Shown here piece by piece: positions 10,000 through 20,478 of a stretch of 64,000 nt of DNA; position 1 is the first letter of the stretch, and each line of letters starts with the position of its first letter. Position numbers and translations under genes: made by a program. Under the pieces are notes generated by a model. That model was not told where the DNA came from and made no database searches. It was given only the letters and a program-made list of their open reading frames with translations. This stretch comes from Saccopteryx bilineata (taxonomy: Eukaryota > Chordata > Mammalia > Chiroptera > Emballonuridae), in the NCBI RefSeq assembly GCF_036850765.1, contig NC_089495.1, positions 200,943,847 to 201,007,846 on the forward strand, in the 5' to 3' direction.

Positions 10000-11564
10000 C
10001 GATTGATATTTTGTAATGTGTGTGCATGCCTGAGACCATCTCTAACCTGAAGGATGTGTGAATAGGGTCAGAGGTGAGCCTGACACTTTGGGGACCAGGT
10101 TCGCTGGTGAAATCACCAAAGTTCTGATGGTCATTGGAAATGTCACTACTGCCATGGGGAGTGCACGTGAAAAGTACAGAGCCGTCTTGCAGCACAGCTT
10201 CCCTGCCATCAGCCGTGGGAACTCCTCGCTTATTACGTGTAACACTCCACCTTGCAGGGTCCGTGGACATCCCACTGAAGGTGCTCAAAGGGAAATCTGG
10301 AATCTGTTGTGAGGAACTAGCAAAAATCAGCCTTAAGGCTCTGAAGCTAGGCAGGGTGGTAGGGCTTGTCCAGAGGCTCACAAGGGCCACTTCTGCCCCT
10401 GGCCTCCCCGTGTACTGTCTGCGTGAGATTGGACAAGTTACCCAATGGCTCCAACACTCAGCTTCTTTCCCCACAAGATAGTATCACTCTGTGCCCCTCA
10501 GCTTTCCAGCGATTGAGTGAGATCACATATGTTATGTGACCAGCACAGAGGAATCATCCAGAAATGTTACTGCTTTGCTGCTGTGATCAGAACAACTAGA
10601 ATCCTGTAAGCGACGGGTGGTGCTGAGTGGGGCTGACCCAGGGCCTGGCGTGACAGGAGTTAGGCAGCAAGCCAGGCTTAAGTCTCAGCCATGGATTAGG
10701 GATGTATTCTGGGGTTCAGAAAAGAGTTCGAGCTCCGAGGGTGGAACTGAGCATGGAGGCTGATCTTTCTTCTGCTCTGTGATCTGGGTGTTTCAGGACC
10801 AAATGATGCAGGGTGCGGGACAGCTAGAAGGCTGTGGCTAGCCTGGGAGCCCGGGCCCTGGAGGGAAACCCCATTGGCTCTGCCTCCAGTTTGGAATGAG
10901 GGCTCTTTGGCCCCCAAGCTGGACCGCAGCCTTAACTGCCATGTAGCTGCAGAGGGGAAGTGAAGCCGTAACCTGGCCCCTGACACTGGGCTCCCAATTT
11001 AGAAAGGAAACTGGAAACTGGAGTTCCAGGCGGTCCTTGGGTTTTTCCCTGTAAGACATTCAAATAATGGAACCTTCCTGTCCCTGTGTCTGCAAGTCCT
11101 GCTGTCTTGAAGATGCTCCAACTCAGACTCCAAGTGGGAAGGGGCCTCCCAGCAGATGTCCGCTCCTCACTGGGCCATGTTCTTGCGAGATGAGCGGTCC
11201 TAGAGGAAGGCTCCGCACACAGAGTTTTCTCCTGGGGATCCTGGGGCAGAGGCTGACAGTGCGGGTCACACAGCCTCCCCTAACTGGAAAGAGAGCTGAG
11301 AACCCAGGGTAGAAACTAGGCAGAGAAAGATGGAGGGTTAAGGTGGTGGGGGTGGGGGTGGCCTCAGAGACCTGGGCCCCTCAGCGCTCCCGGGATTTCA
11401 CCGCGAACAAAGCCGAGCACATGGGGCCTCTGGCGTTCGTAGAGCAGCCCGACATCCCCAATGTCTGGGGAACAGCGACACCTGCCGGCTCCCTGCCGCC
11501 ACGGCCCTCCTCCCTAATCAAAACCACAGGGCGTTCAGGGACCCATCTTAGGGACTTAGTACCT
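10000..11564. other. Intergenic stretch; one MIR, otherwise unrecognised
   Basis: A + strand MIR-like segment lies at about 10390-10590 (GCGTGAGATTGGACAAGTTA ... CTTTCCCCACAAGATAG). The rest, 10600-11564, is GC-moderate sequence with no repeat or gene I recognise. Confidence 0.45.
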
Positions 11565-11572
11565 TTTTAGAA

Positions 11573-11671
11573 CAGCGATTTTCAACTCATTTCATCTCAG
11601 GGTACACATAAACTAATTGCTAAAATTCTGCGACAGACCAAAAATTATATTACGGTTTTTGCCGATCTGAC

Positions 11672-11712
<41 letters not shown>

Positions 11713-11869
11713 ATTTTGATTCATTCACACCAGATGGCTATTGTTGTGCTGGCTGTTGTCTTTTTTTTTTTTTTTTTCATCTAAGGGAAAAGAGGACAGT
11801 GCCCCTGGCTAAATGGTTAAGCATGGCATGTTTTAAAAATTCTTGTGGCACTCCAGTTGAGAATCGCTG
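11573..11869 (+). mobile_element. hAT-type MITE, copy 1
   Basis: Inverted ends CAGCGATTTTCAACT and its complement (AGTTGAGAATCGCTG at the right end) enclose 297 bases with no coding capacity. Flanks TTTTAGAA and CTTTAGAA give a near-perfect 8-bp duplication. A (GT)n run has expanded inside (about 11672-11705). A second copy lies at 56268. Confidence 0.88.
11672..11705 (+). repeat. (GT)n microsatellite inside the hAT MITE
   Basis: A pure GT run. The other copy of the MITE has no such run at the matching place, so it expanded after insertion. Confidence 0.9.
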
Positions 11870-11884
11870 CTTTAGAAGCCTAGA

Positions 11885-11990
11885 ACGAAGAGGGTTCGGC
11901 CTCTGATTCAGTCAGTCTGGGAGCCTGGGAGTCTACATTTCTAACGGGCTGCCAGGTGATCCTGATACTGCTCGTCTAGGGACTACATCT
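11885..11990 (+). mobile_element. Old hAT (MER-type) relic
   Basis: CTACATTTCTAACGGGCTGC and CAGGTGATCCTGATACTGC follow the 3' half of the MER-class element also seen at 8562. Confidence 0.45.
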
Positions 11991-14214
11991 TGATTAGGAA
12001 GCTTTATAGATGCCAGTTACATCTCACTAAAGCTGGGGTTGGGGGACAGCAGGTGTGGAGGGCTCAGAGATAAATCAGAACTGGCCTCAGATACCCCTAG
12101 GGTCTCAGGAAAGGAGACCCCGGTTCTCACCATATAGAATTAGTCAACCACAGGCCAGGCCAGGCGAGAGGAGCAGGGTGGGGAGGCTTCATGCAGAGAT
12201 GGGTTCCAGAAGGATCTGTACCAGGGGAGGCTGCCTGAAGCCCCCCTGAGGACCGCCCTCCCGTGCCAGCATGCCTGGCACTGGCACCCCGTCTCCCCAC
12301 CCAGAAGAAAACAACCTGGTGATGAGTGACTTGGAGCAGCCCCAAGGAGGCCCAGCAAGGTGACTGTAGCAAATCTGGGAGTAACATTTCCAATCAACAT
12401 CTTGAGAGTCGCTTAATTGATTCACTAAGTACAATCAACTTCACCTTTTAGAAAGAGCTCTGCTAATGACCTTTCCAGATGGCAGACTTTTCCAGAAAGA
12501 AATGAGCTTCTGAACACCAGCCAATCACAAACCCTGGTGCTTGGGTCGGATGTGAAGTAGGAGAAAGGACTCATCACCGTCATTGGCAGCGTGTTCTATA
12601 GAAGAGGACCAGGAGGCTCAGGGACCGGGAGGCTCAGGGACGTCAATGACTCTGCCGAGGCCACCCAGTCAGGGCCACCACTTGAACCCTAATCCCTCAC
12701 TCTACAGAGCACTCATGAGTACTCATGTGACATCTGCTGCAGCTGACACCATAAAAATAGGTCTGGAAGGCAGGGGTCAAGAGAATCTGGGGAGTCTGGG
12801 GTCCAGGCCGCTCCTCCCTGCCCAGCGGCCTCAGGCTGGGACGCTGCCATCATCCAGGGAGAGTGATGAAAGCAGCTTTTACAAAGCAGGGTCTGAGGCC
12901 CTCAGACAGGCCCCCTTTGTCGCCTTCTTCTGCCCTCCCCACCCCCATGCCTGCCTTGAGCATCATCCCCTTTGAATGGCTGGCTCCAGCGCTGGAAATT
13001 TGCAACACAAGTGCCCAGCTTGTCTCTCCCGGTGGAGCCCCACTGCCCTAGCCTTTTGGGGGCCTTTTAAAGCCTGCCTTTCTCTGGGGCACTTTCTTTC
13101 TGCAACTCAAGCCCCAGGCCCCTGAATGCAGGCACAATCGCTAATTAAGGCTGGGTTAAAACCCGTCCTGGGCAGGGAGGCGGGGCGTTCCCAGCACCTC
13201 TCCGAGGATAAGGGCGTCGGGCAGGAACTGGAGGGGGCTGGGCTCTTGCTCCCTAGGCTCCTTCTGGCTTCTTCTCTCCGTCCTCTTCTTCCTCGATGGC
13301 TTTGAGAATTTACTGTAAATAAGGCTTGTCACCCAAGATGGCTCCCAGCTCTCGTTGCCGCCACCCCGCCTGGCTTCCAGAGCTCAGCTCTGACCTCTGA
13401 TCGTTAGAACCAGAGGAACAGACACCACTTACCAAGTATATAGCAGATGCTTTACATGCGTATTCCTGACCCTCAGGACAACCTGGGGAGGCAGGTATCA
13501 CCCCCCCCCATCGTACAGATGAGGTGACGGGAGGCTCAGAGAGGTTAAACCCCTTGCCAGACTCAAACAGCTTGCAAATGGCTGGGGCGAGTTTCAGATC
13601 CAAACCCAGGGGCCGCCTAAATTCATGCCTTTTGTCTTAGGCTTTTCTCTGCTCCTGTCTGACGCTCCCCGGCTTCACTGTAACTTTACCCTCCTTTCCA
13701 TCCTTATGGCCCTGGGGACAAAGGACCTTTTTCTCTGACTCTAAGGGTCCCCACGAGACTTGCAGCCAGGGGCGCAGCAGGTAACAGCAACTAGATTCCA
13801 GCTTACCCCCTGAAGCTGTCTCCAAGGTTCCCTTTTTCCTCTGACTTTCTAGAACACCAGGGCTGCCACCCCCACCCCAGCCCGGCCCCGGGCTCTCTCC
13901 TGTTGCTTTTTCTACCCTAAGCCTTTTCTTTGTTGCACTGTCCCCAATAAAATAAACACACTCTCAAAATCACCTGGACTCCTGTTGTGAAATCTTTCCA
14001 GCACAGAGTCAAAAATCCACACACTGCTGGCCGGCCTGAGGCAGACCCGCTCTAGGTCCTGTCTCCAGGTCCAGTCCTTGTCCAGTAGTAAGGCCTTCTA
14101 GAGAGATCCAGCTAATCCAGCCAGCTCTGTGCGAGCCTCATTAGGTGCTTAATAGGGATTTGTGGGATGAGGAAATAAATGCTTATTTAAGAGCTGATGG
14201 GAGCTCTCTCCAGC
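11991..14214. other. Intergenic stretch upstream of GHRH with MIR scraps
   Basis: Reverse MIR fragments are plausible at about 12590-12710 and 13420-13590 (ACAGATGAGGTGACGGGAGG; GGCTCAGAGAGGTTAAAC). The segment 13060-13310 is unique, with CGCTAATTAAGG and a GC-rich part. Nothing supports a gene. Confidence 0.45.
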
Positions 14215-14285
14215 ACTAATCATGGGAATGTAAATGGTATTATCACATTGGAAAATAGTTTGGCGGTTTCTTTAAAAGTTAAATC
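14215..14285 (+). mobile_element. Short L1 fragment
   Basis: CATGGGAATGTAAATGGTAT and TTGGAAAATAGTTTGGCGG match the L1 phrase around the end of ORF2. It stops where the type A SINE begins. Confidence 0.5.
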
Positions 14286-14290
14286 TTCTC

Positions 14291-14648
14291 CCTGGCCGGT
14301 TGACTCAGCGATAGAGCGACGGCCTGGCGTGCAGGAGTCCCAGGTTCGATTCCCGGCCAGGGCACACAAGAGAAGTGCCCATCTGCTTCTCCACCCCTCC
14401 CCCTCTCCTTCCTCTCTCTCTCTCTCTCTCTTCCCCTCCCTCAGCCAAGGCTCCATTGGAGCAAAGATGGCCCGGGCGCTGAGGATGGCTCTATGGCCTC
14501 TGCCTCAGGTGCTAGAATGGCTCTGGATACCCAGAGGGGCAGAGCATTGCCTCCTGGTGGACATGCCGGGTGGATCCCGGTCAGGCGCATGCGGGAGTCT
14601 GTCTGACTGCCTCCCCATTTCCAACTTCAGAAAAATACAAAAAAAAGG
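14291..14648 (+). mobile_element. Type A bat SINE
   Basis: CCCTGGCCGGTTGACTCAGC head, GGTTCGATTCCCGGCCAGGG, AAGGCTCCATTGGAGCAAAG and the CGGTCAGGCGCATGCGGGAG body, ending in an A-rich tail. Confidence 0.95.
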
Positions 14649-14711
14649 AGGGGGGGTAGAAGAACTAGTGGTCCACGGAAGGGATATAGGAGATCATCAG
14701 ATGGGTGTGGG

Positions 14712-14960
14712 GCACTGAGTTGGAAGTCAGAAATTTTTATCTGAGTCCTGGCTCTGCCACTGCCCAGCTGTATGATGGGGGGTAAGTGGGTAACCTCTCT
14801 GTGCCTCTGTCTCCTCATTTATTACAACAGTAATAGCAATGGTGTGAGCTAGTTTGTGAGACTGACTCTGTGCCAGGACTGTACTATGTGCACTGTTACA
14901 CTTAATCCTCACCCAACAGCCCATTTCACAGATGAGGAAACTGAGATCAGGCATGAAGTC
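14712..14960 (+). repeat. MIR element
   Basis: AGTCCTGGCTCTGCCACTGC, TAACCTCTCTGTGCCTCTGT and later CAGATGAGGAAACTGAG are MIR phrases in the expected order. Confidence 0.75.
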
Positions 14961-16300
14961 TTTAGTGTAAGGCCTGGCACAGAGCTTCAACTGGGGTTGA
15001 ATCCTGATCCCCAATTTGCCCTCTGGCCTGGTGTCCATTCTGGCTTTCCAGCTGTATATGGCCCCTGCCTTGCATTTGCTGAGATAACCCCACACCTCCC
15101 GACTCCATCAGAGCCCATTGGCCAGGGGCTCCCAAGGATTCTATCTACCACCTGCCGCTGTGACCCTGTCCGCCCACTCCATCCCTGTGGATCTGGCCTG
15201 ACCACTTTGTGTCCGGGTAACATGCCGCTCAGTCCCTGCTTCTATGGGGAACATCCCGTGTTTGCTCTGTGCAGGCTAAGAAGTAGGATCATAAAATATC
15301 ATTGCTGGGGCGTTCCTGGTTCTAACTGTGACCCAGAGAGGTGTCTCAAGTGCAGGCAAAGCGAGTCTCGACTCCTCCTTCTTCAACCAGAGCAGCCCGG
15401 GTCATTTCTCAACTGCTTTGTATACTGAACTTCCATGGACGTTTTCCAAAGAAAGGGATATGCCACTATTTGAAACGTTTGAAAGCTGGTGTGTTCTCGG
15501 CCAACTCTCGATCCTCCAGGTATAGAAACTGAGGCCTGGAGGGTAGAAATAACTTGCTCAGGGTCACAGAGATTGTGCTAGACAGACCCAGGAGGGGCAG
15601 CAGGTCTCTGGACTTGAAGCTTAGAGCTCTTTCTATCCCTCCACAACAGCCCAAAGGGGAAGTAGTGTCTCTGCCTCGTACACTTTTGTGCCTTTTTTTT
15701 TTTTTTTGAGGATCCTGTATCTCTAGGCTAGAAAAATCTGGAGGCGTGACAACTCTCCCAGGGTTTTCTATCTCTTTCCTCTTACTTCACACATCTCTGA
15801 GTCATCTACCAATTTGGCTGCCTTGACACCTGTCGACCGATGCTCCCCACTGCTGGCTGCCTACACCAGCCTGGGACCACAGCAGGTGTAAATCAAGCAG
15901 AGGAAAATCTTGATAATTGGATGACAAGGGAGATGGCAGAATAAACTTTCCTACTAAGGAGAGAAAAATACTTATCTATAATCCTGACTCCCCTAAAGTG
16001 AAATAAAGTTACACATGGACAGAACAAAATCACAGGAACTTTTTAAAAGGCACGTTGATCTCAGAGAGTAAATGAACCCTTGGTGTTTCCACGGTTAGAA
16101 GGACTCCAATTATTAGAGTTAGCGGTATTATATACAGTACTCTCTGTTCTTCTTGGAATAATATTACAACTTTGCACTCTGTCCACTCCCTCACAGATAA
16201 AGAGATAGTCCAAGACAAGTCTCGATTTTTTTTTTTTTAAGGGGCAAACCTCTTTCCTCTTTTAGGGCTTGTCACTGTGATGCTAAAAATGGCCCTTTGG
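14961..16300. other. Intergenic stretch upstream of the GHRH promoter
   Basis: A reverse MIR fragment is visible at about 15525-15640 (GAAACTGAGGCCTGGAG). The remainder has no recognised gene or repeat. The last 250 bases are the presumed GHRH promoter region. Confidence 0.45.
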
Positions 16301-16354
16301 TTGACTTGTGAGTAATTGACTCTCTGACGCTGACAACACTTAGGAAAATGAAGG

Positions 16355-16362
16355 TATAAATA
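16355..16362 (+). promoter_or_regulatory. GHRH: Probable TATA box of the GHRH hypothalamic promoter
   Basis: TATAAATA lies about 30 bases before the predicted exon 1 start. A TAATTG homeodomain-type core is at 16313-16318, and AATTAT sits near 16108-16113. The homeobox factor GSX1 is known to act on the rodent GHRH promoter, so these cores are plausible sites. Assigning this promoter to GHRH is inferred from position and the downstream splice donor. Confidence 0.5.
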
Positions 16363-16384
16363 ATGGCAGTGCCACGCAGCCTCC

Positions 16385-16460
16385 AAAACAAACGCCCAGC
16401 CCGAGGTCCGCGGAGCCGGAGCAGCGGCTCGTCGCAGAGGGAGACCTTGCCTCGTTGCAG
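16385..16460 (+). other. GHRH: Probable non-coding exon 1 of GHRH
   Basis: A GC-rich block downstream of a TATA box ends in TTGCAG followed by the strong donor GTGAGAG at 16461. It contains no ATG, as expected for the 5' leader exon that splices to the ATG-containing exon. The distance from the coding exons, about 4 kb, fits a gene of roughly 9-10 kb. The 5' end is approximate, and no conserved protein sequence can confirm it. Confidence 0.5.
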
Positions 16461-19400
16461 GTGAGAGGGGGGGTGGTCCTCGGGGCTGGGCTGGGCGGGG
16501 GGGCAAGAAAGTCGACCTTCTCACCAACTGAGAAACACCCGGTCAAAGAGGCCCACGGCCATCCTCTTTGGGTGTGGACCGGTGAGTACATTGAGGCCCC
16601 CGAGGAGGGGCTCTAGAACGCGCTTTTGATGGTTGGTGCCACGTTGAGGTTGTCTGGGACGTGTGGCGCCGCAACCCAAGGAGAAGTGGCAGGCAGGCAG
16701 GCAGGCAGACATCCTGCAGGTGTCTGTTGGAGACAGGTGAGGTGTCAGTGCCACCCCCCCCCCCCCGCCCCAGGTGTGTGGAGGCAGGCTCCTGGGGCAA
16801 GATGTGAGCTGGCTCGGTTCTCCTGACAGCAACGGATGCTGCCATGGATCGGGAAGGAGCCAAGTGGCTGTGCAAATCAATACGGCACATCGATCGCTCA
16901 CAACCGATTCAACATAATTGCCTGGAAATTGACAACATTTCGCTTTCTTGCTCAATTGCCGCCGCGCTCATTCCTCTGGGTTTTAGACACAATGACCTGC
17001 CCTTGGAGTGCTCCATTACCCCCCCCCCCCACGCTTGTTTCCTAGTCCTCGCTTTCACGGTCTGGAAGTATTTGTGTCTTTCATCATAAGCCGCCTCAAG
17101 CTCTTTCTGGAAGGAGGAGGTAGGGTGTCGCTCTCTTGAGTGACAATTCAAGACAATTGCTCTGCTGAGACTTGGAACGCTGTTGGTGAAATAGTTTATA
17201 AACTGGACCGGGGTCTTTTAATTACAGAATATTTCAGAAAGGTAAAAGGTTTTTCTCCCTAGGTGTTCACAGTCGGCTTCGCTAGTCTGGGCACCTGAGA
17301 TTTGACCTCCGTCATTAGCTGAAGGTGCGTCTGCAGAATTCTCGTGGCCTTCTTGGCCTGAAGGCTGGGGAAAAGTGCAGCTGATGTAGACCAAGTGCCC
17401 ATTTACCCTGAGCCCAGATGACCTCGCGTATATCCGATCACTGAATTAGTTTGTAAGCCCTGTGGAAAGCTAACTGATCCTCATAATGACAGATCATAAA
17501 CCCTAAACTGCTTTGGAGCGTCAAGGAGTTGGTCAATGTTGTTAGATTTCTGCTGCACTTAAAAAATCAGTGAATTCCAGCTCCTTAGACTAGGCATGTG
17601 GAATGTATCTGTTAACGGCTATTTTATCCTTGCTGAGGCAACCGCTATTCTACTCCTGGTTAAGCAGGATAATCCTTATTGTTTCCCATCTTTGTCCAAT
17701 GGGATTTCCCAACCCCACTGATTGGGTTCTCACGGCCCAAAGATTGTGGCCATCCCTGGGGCACTGGTTTATAGCAAATGCTGTGCGTCTCCTCGTTTTG
17801 AATGAGCAAGCCCTTACTAGATTTACTATGACTTTCCTCCCAAGGCCTGCCCTCTCACCAGGTCGTTTTCAACTCCCTAAAGCACTGGGCCTGTGCAGGG
17901 ATGTGGCAACCAAGCAGGTGTTCCTCTTGATCCCTCTTTTTTCTTCCCCAGAGATCCAGCGACAAAAAGCAAAAGCTTTTGGGTTTCCTCAGACCCGTTT
18001 CCCACATGCAGGTGTTGAATTCTGAAGCGCCCCTTGAATGGGGCGCGCTGTGAATAGGGTATTGTATCCGGGAGGCTGCCGCACGGAGCAGGGGGAAGTC
18101 GGCTGGCCTGGGAATGGCGAGGCCCATTCTGAGGTGTGCACTCCGAAACTAATTGGATGGAGGACCATGGAAAAAGGCCCTTCTCCACTCTGGGCTCATT
18201 TCCTCAGCTATAAAATGAAAATCGTGATACCTGCTCCCAAGGGCGAGTGTGAGGATGGGCCGTGTGGGCCAGGAGGGCACAGGGGCTGGGAATCACTTGG
18301 GTTAGCCCCCAGAGAAGGAAGCAGGTGGTAGGGAGGCCAAGGGAGGACCTAAGCCAAGAGCAGGGTTGTGGCTTTATTCTGGAGGGCGTGGGGGGCCAAG
18401 GGCTTCTGAGCAAGCGAGTGGGGTGATTAAGAACGTAGATGTGCTCAGGTCTTTTAAAGATCAGCAGCACAGAAGATGAGCAAGTCCAGGCTGCCGCTGG
18501 GAGACAGAAAAGGCAGTGGTTGTGTCCAGGGGCCCTCCCTGCCTCCGAAGATCTCCCTGCTTAGGAAACGCTGGCACTGGACCAGGTCAGGAAAGGGGAA
18601 GCCACGTGGGATACGGTGTGATGAGGCGGACAGAAGACCGAAGATCCTCGGTTTGGGCATCAAAGGCCAAAGTTAGATGCAAAACACCTCTAAAGGGTCT
18701 GTCATGTGCATGAAGGTGCAGGAGCTCTGGGTGCCATGGCAGGTGGATGTCAAAGGGATAGCCCTCGGGGCAGATACCATTTTCTCATTTTTTCTCTAGC
18801 CCAGTGCCTACCAGAAGTTTAACAAGTATTTTCAGGGTAAGAGGACTTGGACTCGACACACTAAGAAGAACTTTCTAACAAGAAGAGCTGCCTGGAACTA
18901 GGGCAGGCTGGTTTAGAGGTAGTGAGCTCCCTGTCCTTCACTGGCAACTAGTGTTTGAGCAGGAACCCGGGGATTGTCTGGGGGTGGGGCGGAGGGAAGG
19001 TAGACATCAAGGAGGGGCTGATGACCGAGGCCTGGATGGTGGCTCCCTCCAGCGCTGGAGGTGTGGGGGTCCTGCCCACACTGAGCTGCCCTATGTGTGC
19101 TCCCTGGGGTCTCTAGACATCCCTGGTCAGGACCCAGTGTCTGGGGGGTTGGGGGGGGGGTAGGGGGATGCCCTGAGAAGGCAAGGGAGCCCAGGAAGGA
19201 AGGTGGATTCTGCCGGTGCTGATCCTGCTTGCTGAAATCCCTTCTCAGTTGGACTGGGGAGGACATGGAGCAATATAGGGTGATCATGGGATAGGAAGGG
19301 GTCCTGCCCTCTCTGGGGCTGATGGAGCTTCTGAATGGGTCTGTATCCCCACAGAGTGGGTATCCTGATGAAGGGGGGTGCCATGGGAGATGGGAAGACC

Positions 19401-20390
19401 CCATTCCTAGGTGGCCAAGTGGCACCAGGGCGGGTCTGGGTGACCGCAGAGGCAGCCCCCGCAAAGGAGGGCTCTTTTCCTGTTGACTGTTCTTCCTCTA
19501 ATTGCAGAGCACCATGTCTACAGGCCCTGATTAAGGGTAATTACATGATCTATGAGACAATTCTGAAGCAGGAGCTCCCTAGGCTCCCTGGTTCCCTTTC
19601 AGGACTCAAACTCTTTGGTGAAATCTAAGTGTCTGGAACAAGATGTATAACCATCCCTTCCCTCCAACACCACACAGAACCAAAACTGCTCAGGCTTCCT
19701 GTGACTGCCCGAGCAGGTCAGATCATCACGGCAGAAGTTTTGTGGAGAATTCCCCATGGGCCAAACTACGGGGGCCTCATTTCACCCAGTACTCACCAGG
19801 ATCCTCCGACGCAGCAGATAGAGTGTGTGGCCCCGTTTTATGGATAGGGAAACGGAGGCCTAGGAAGGAGAAGCCGCTTGTCCTGGGATGCACGGCTAGT
19901 GATGGCAGGGCCTGAACATGGACTCGGGAGTGTCTGACTCAGAGCCGGAGCCGTTAGCCCCACTCAGTACGGTCAGGGCCCCACGGGGGTGGGGGTGACT
20001 TAAGAGAGACGAAGGGAAGGCGCTTGCCCCCCCCCTCCCCGTGGCTGAAGCCTGACTTCCACGTGTAGTGCCTTCTAGGAAGAGGCGGTTTCACCATTGT
20101 CTTTCATATTCCGCTCGACCACATGAGGTCAGCAGGGTAGCTTTATCGTGCCCACTTGACAGATGGAGAAAATGAGGTCAGAGCTTGTGACTGGCAGAGA
20201 AAGCACCTGAAGCCAGGTCTGTCTGAATTCCAGATTCTGGGTTCTTTTTCCTACCCCACACTTCCAAAGGACAAGGACCAAGGCTGGCAAGGAGCCAAGT
20301 CCAGGGCTGGGCCCAGCCTGCAAAGGGCACCCCCGTGGCTCCGGCTACATCTGACCTCCCCCCCCCATCACCTTCCAGGCTCCACCACAG
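16461..20390 (+). other. GHRH: GHRH intron 1
   Basis: Mostly unique sequence. 16830-17210 and 19480-19570 are AT-motif-rich blocks that could be conserved regulatory elements. MIR-like fragments lie at 18185-18260 (+), 19845-19960 (-) and 20130-20235 (-). An old-repeat piece (GGCTTTATTCTGGAGGGCGT) lies at about 18330-18600. Confidence 0.5.
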
Positions 20391-20478
20391 GGTGAAGGAT
20401 GCTGTTCTGGGTGGTCTTTCTCATGGCCCTCACCCTCAGCAGTGGCTGCCACGGCTCCTTGCTCACCCCAACCCTCAG
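20391..20478 (+). CDS. GHRH: GHRH exon 2: end of 5' leader and signal peptide
   Basis: The acceptor is CCACCACAG before 20391; a competing upstream CTTCCAG would start the exon at 20379. The ATG is at 20399. It codes for the signal peptide [15 protein letters not shown] and the short cryptic propeptide ending T-L-R, with the Arg codon split after AG. The donor GTAAGC follows at 20479. The coding part is 80 bases and the following intron is phase 2. Confidence 0.93.

Noticed and set aside
9827..10474. 215-codon open frame on the - strand
   Set aside because: It reads through the L2 end and MIR sequence; no known product.
1..16300. MANBAL, expected as the next gene by human synteny
   Set aside because: No exon resembling its short membrane protein was found. 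It is presumably further left.
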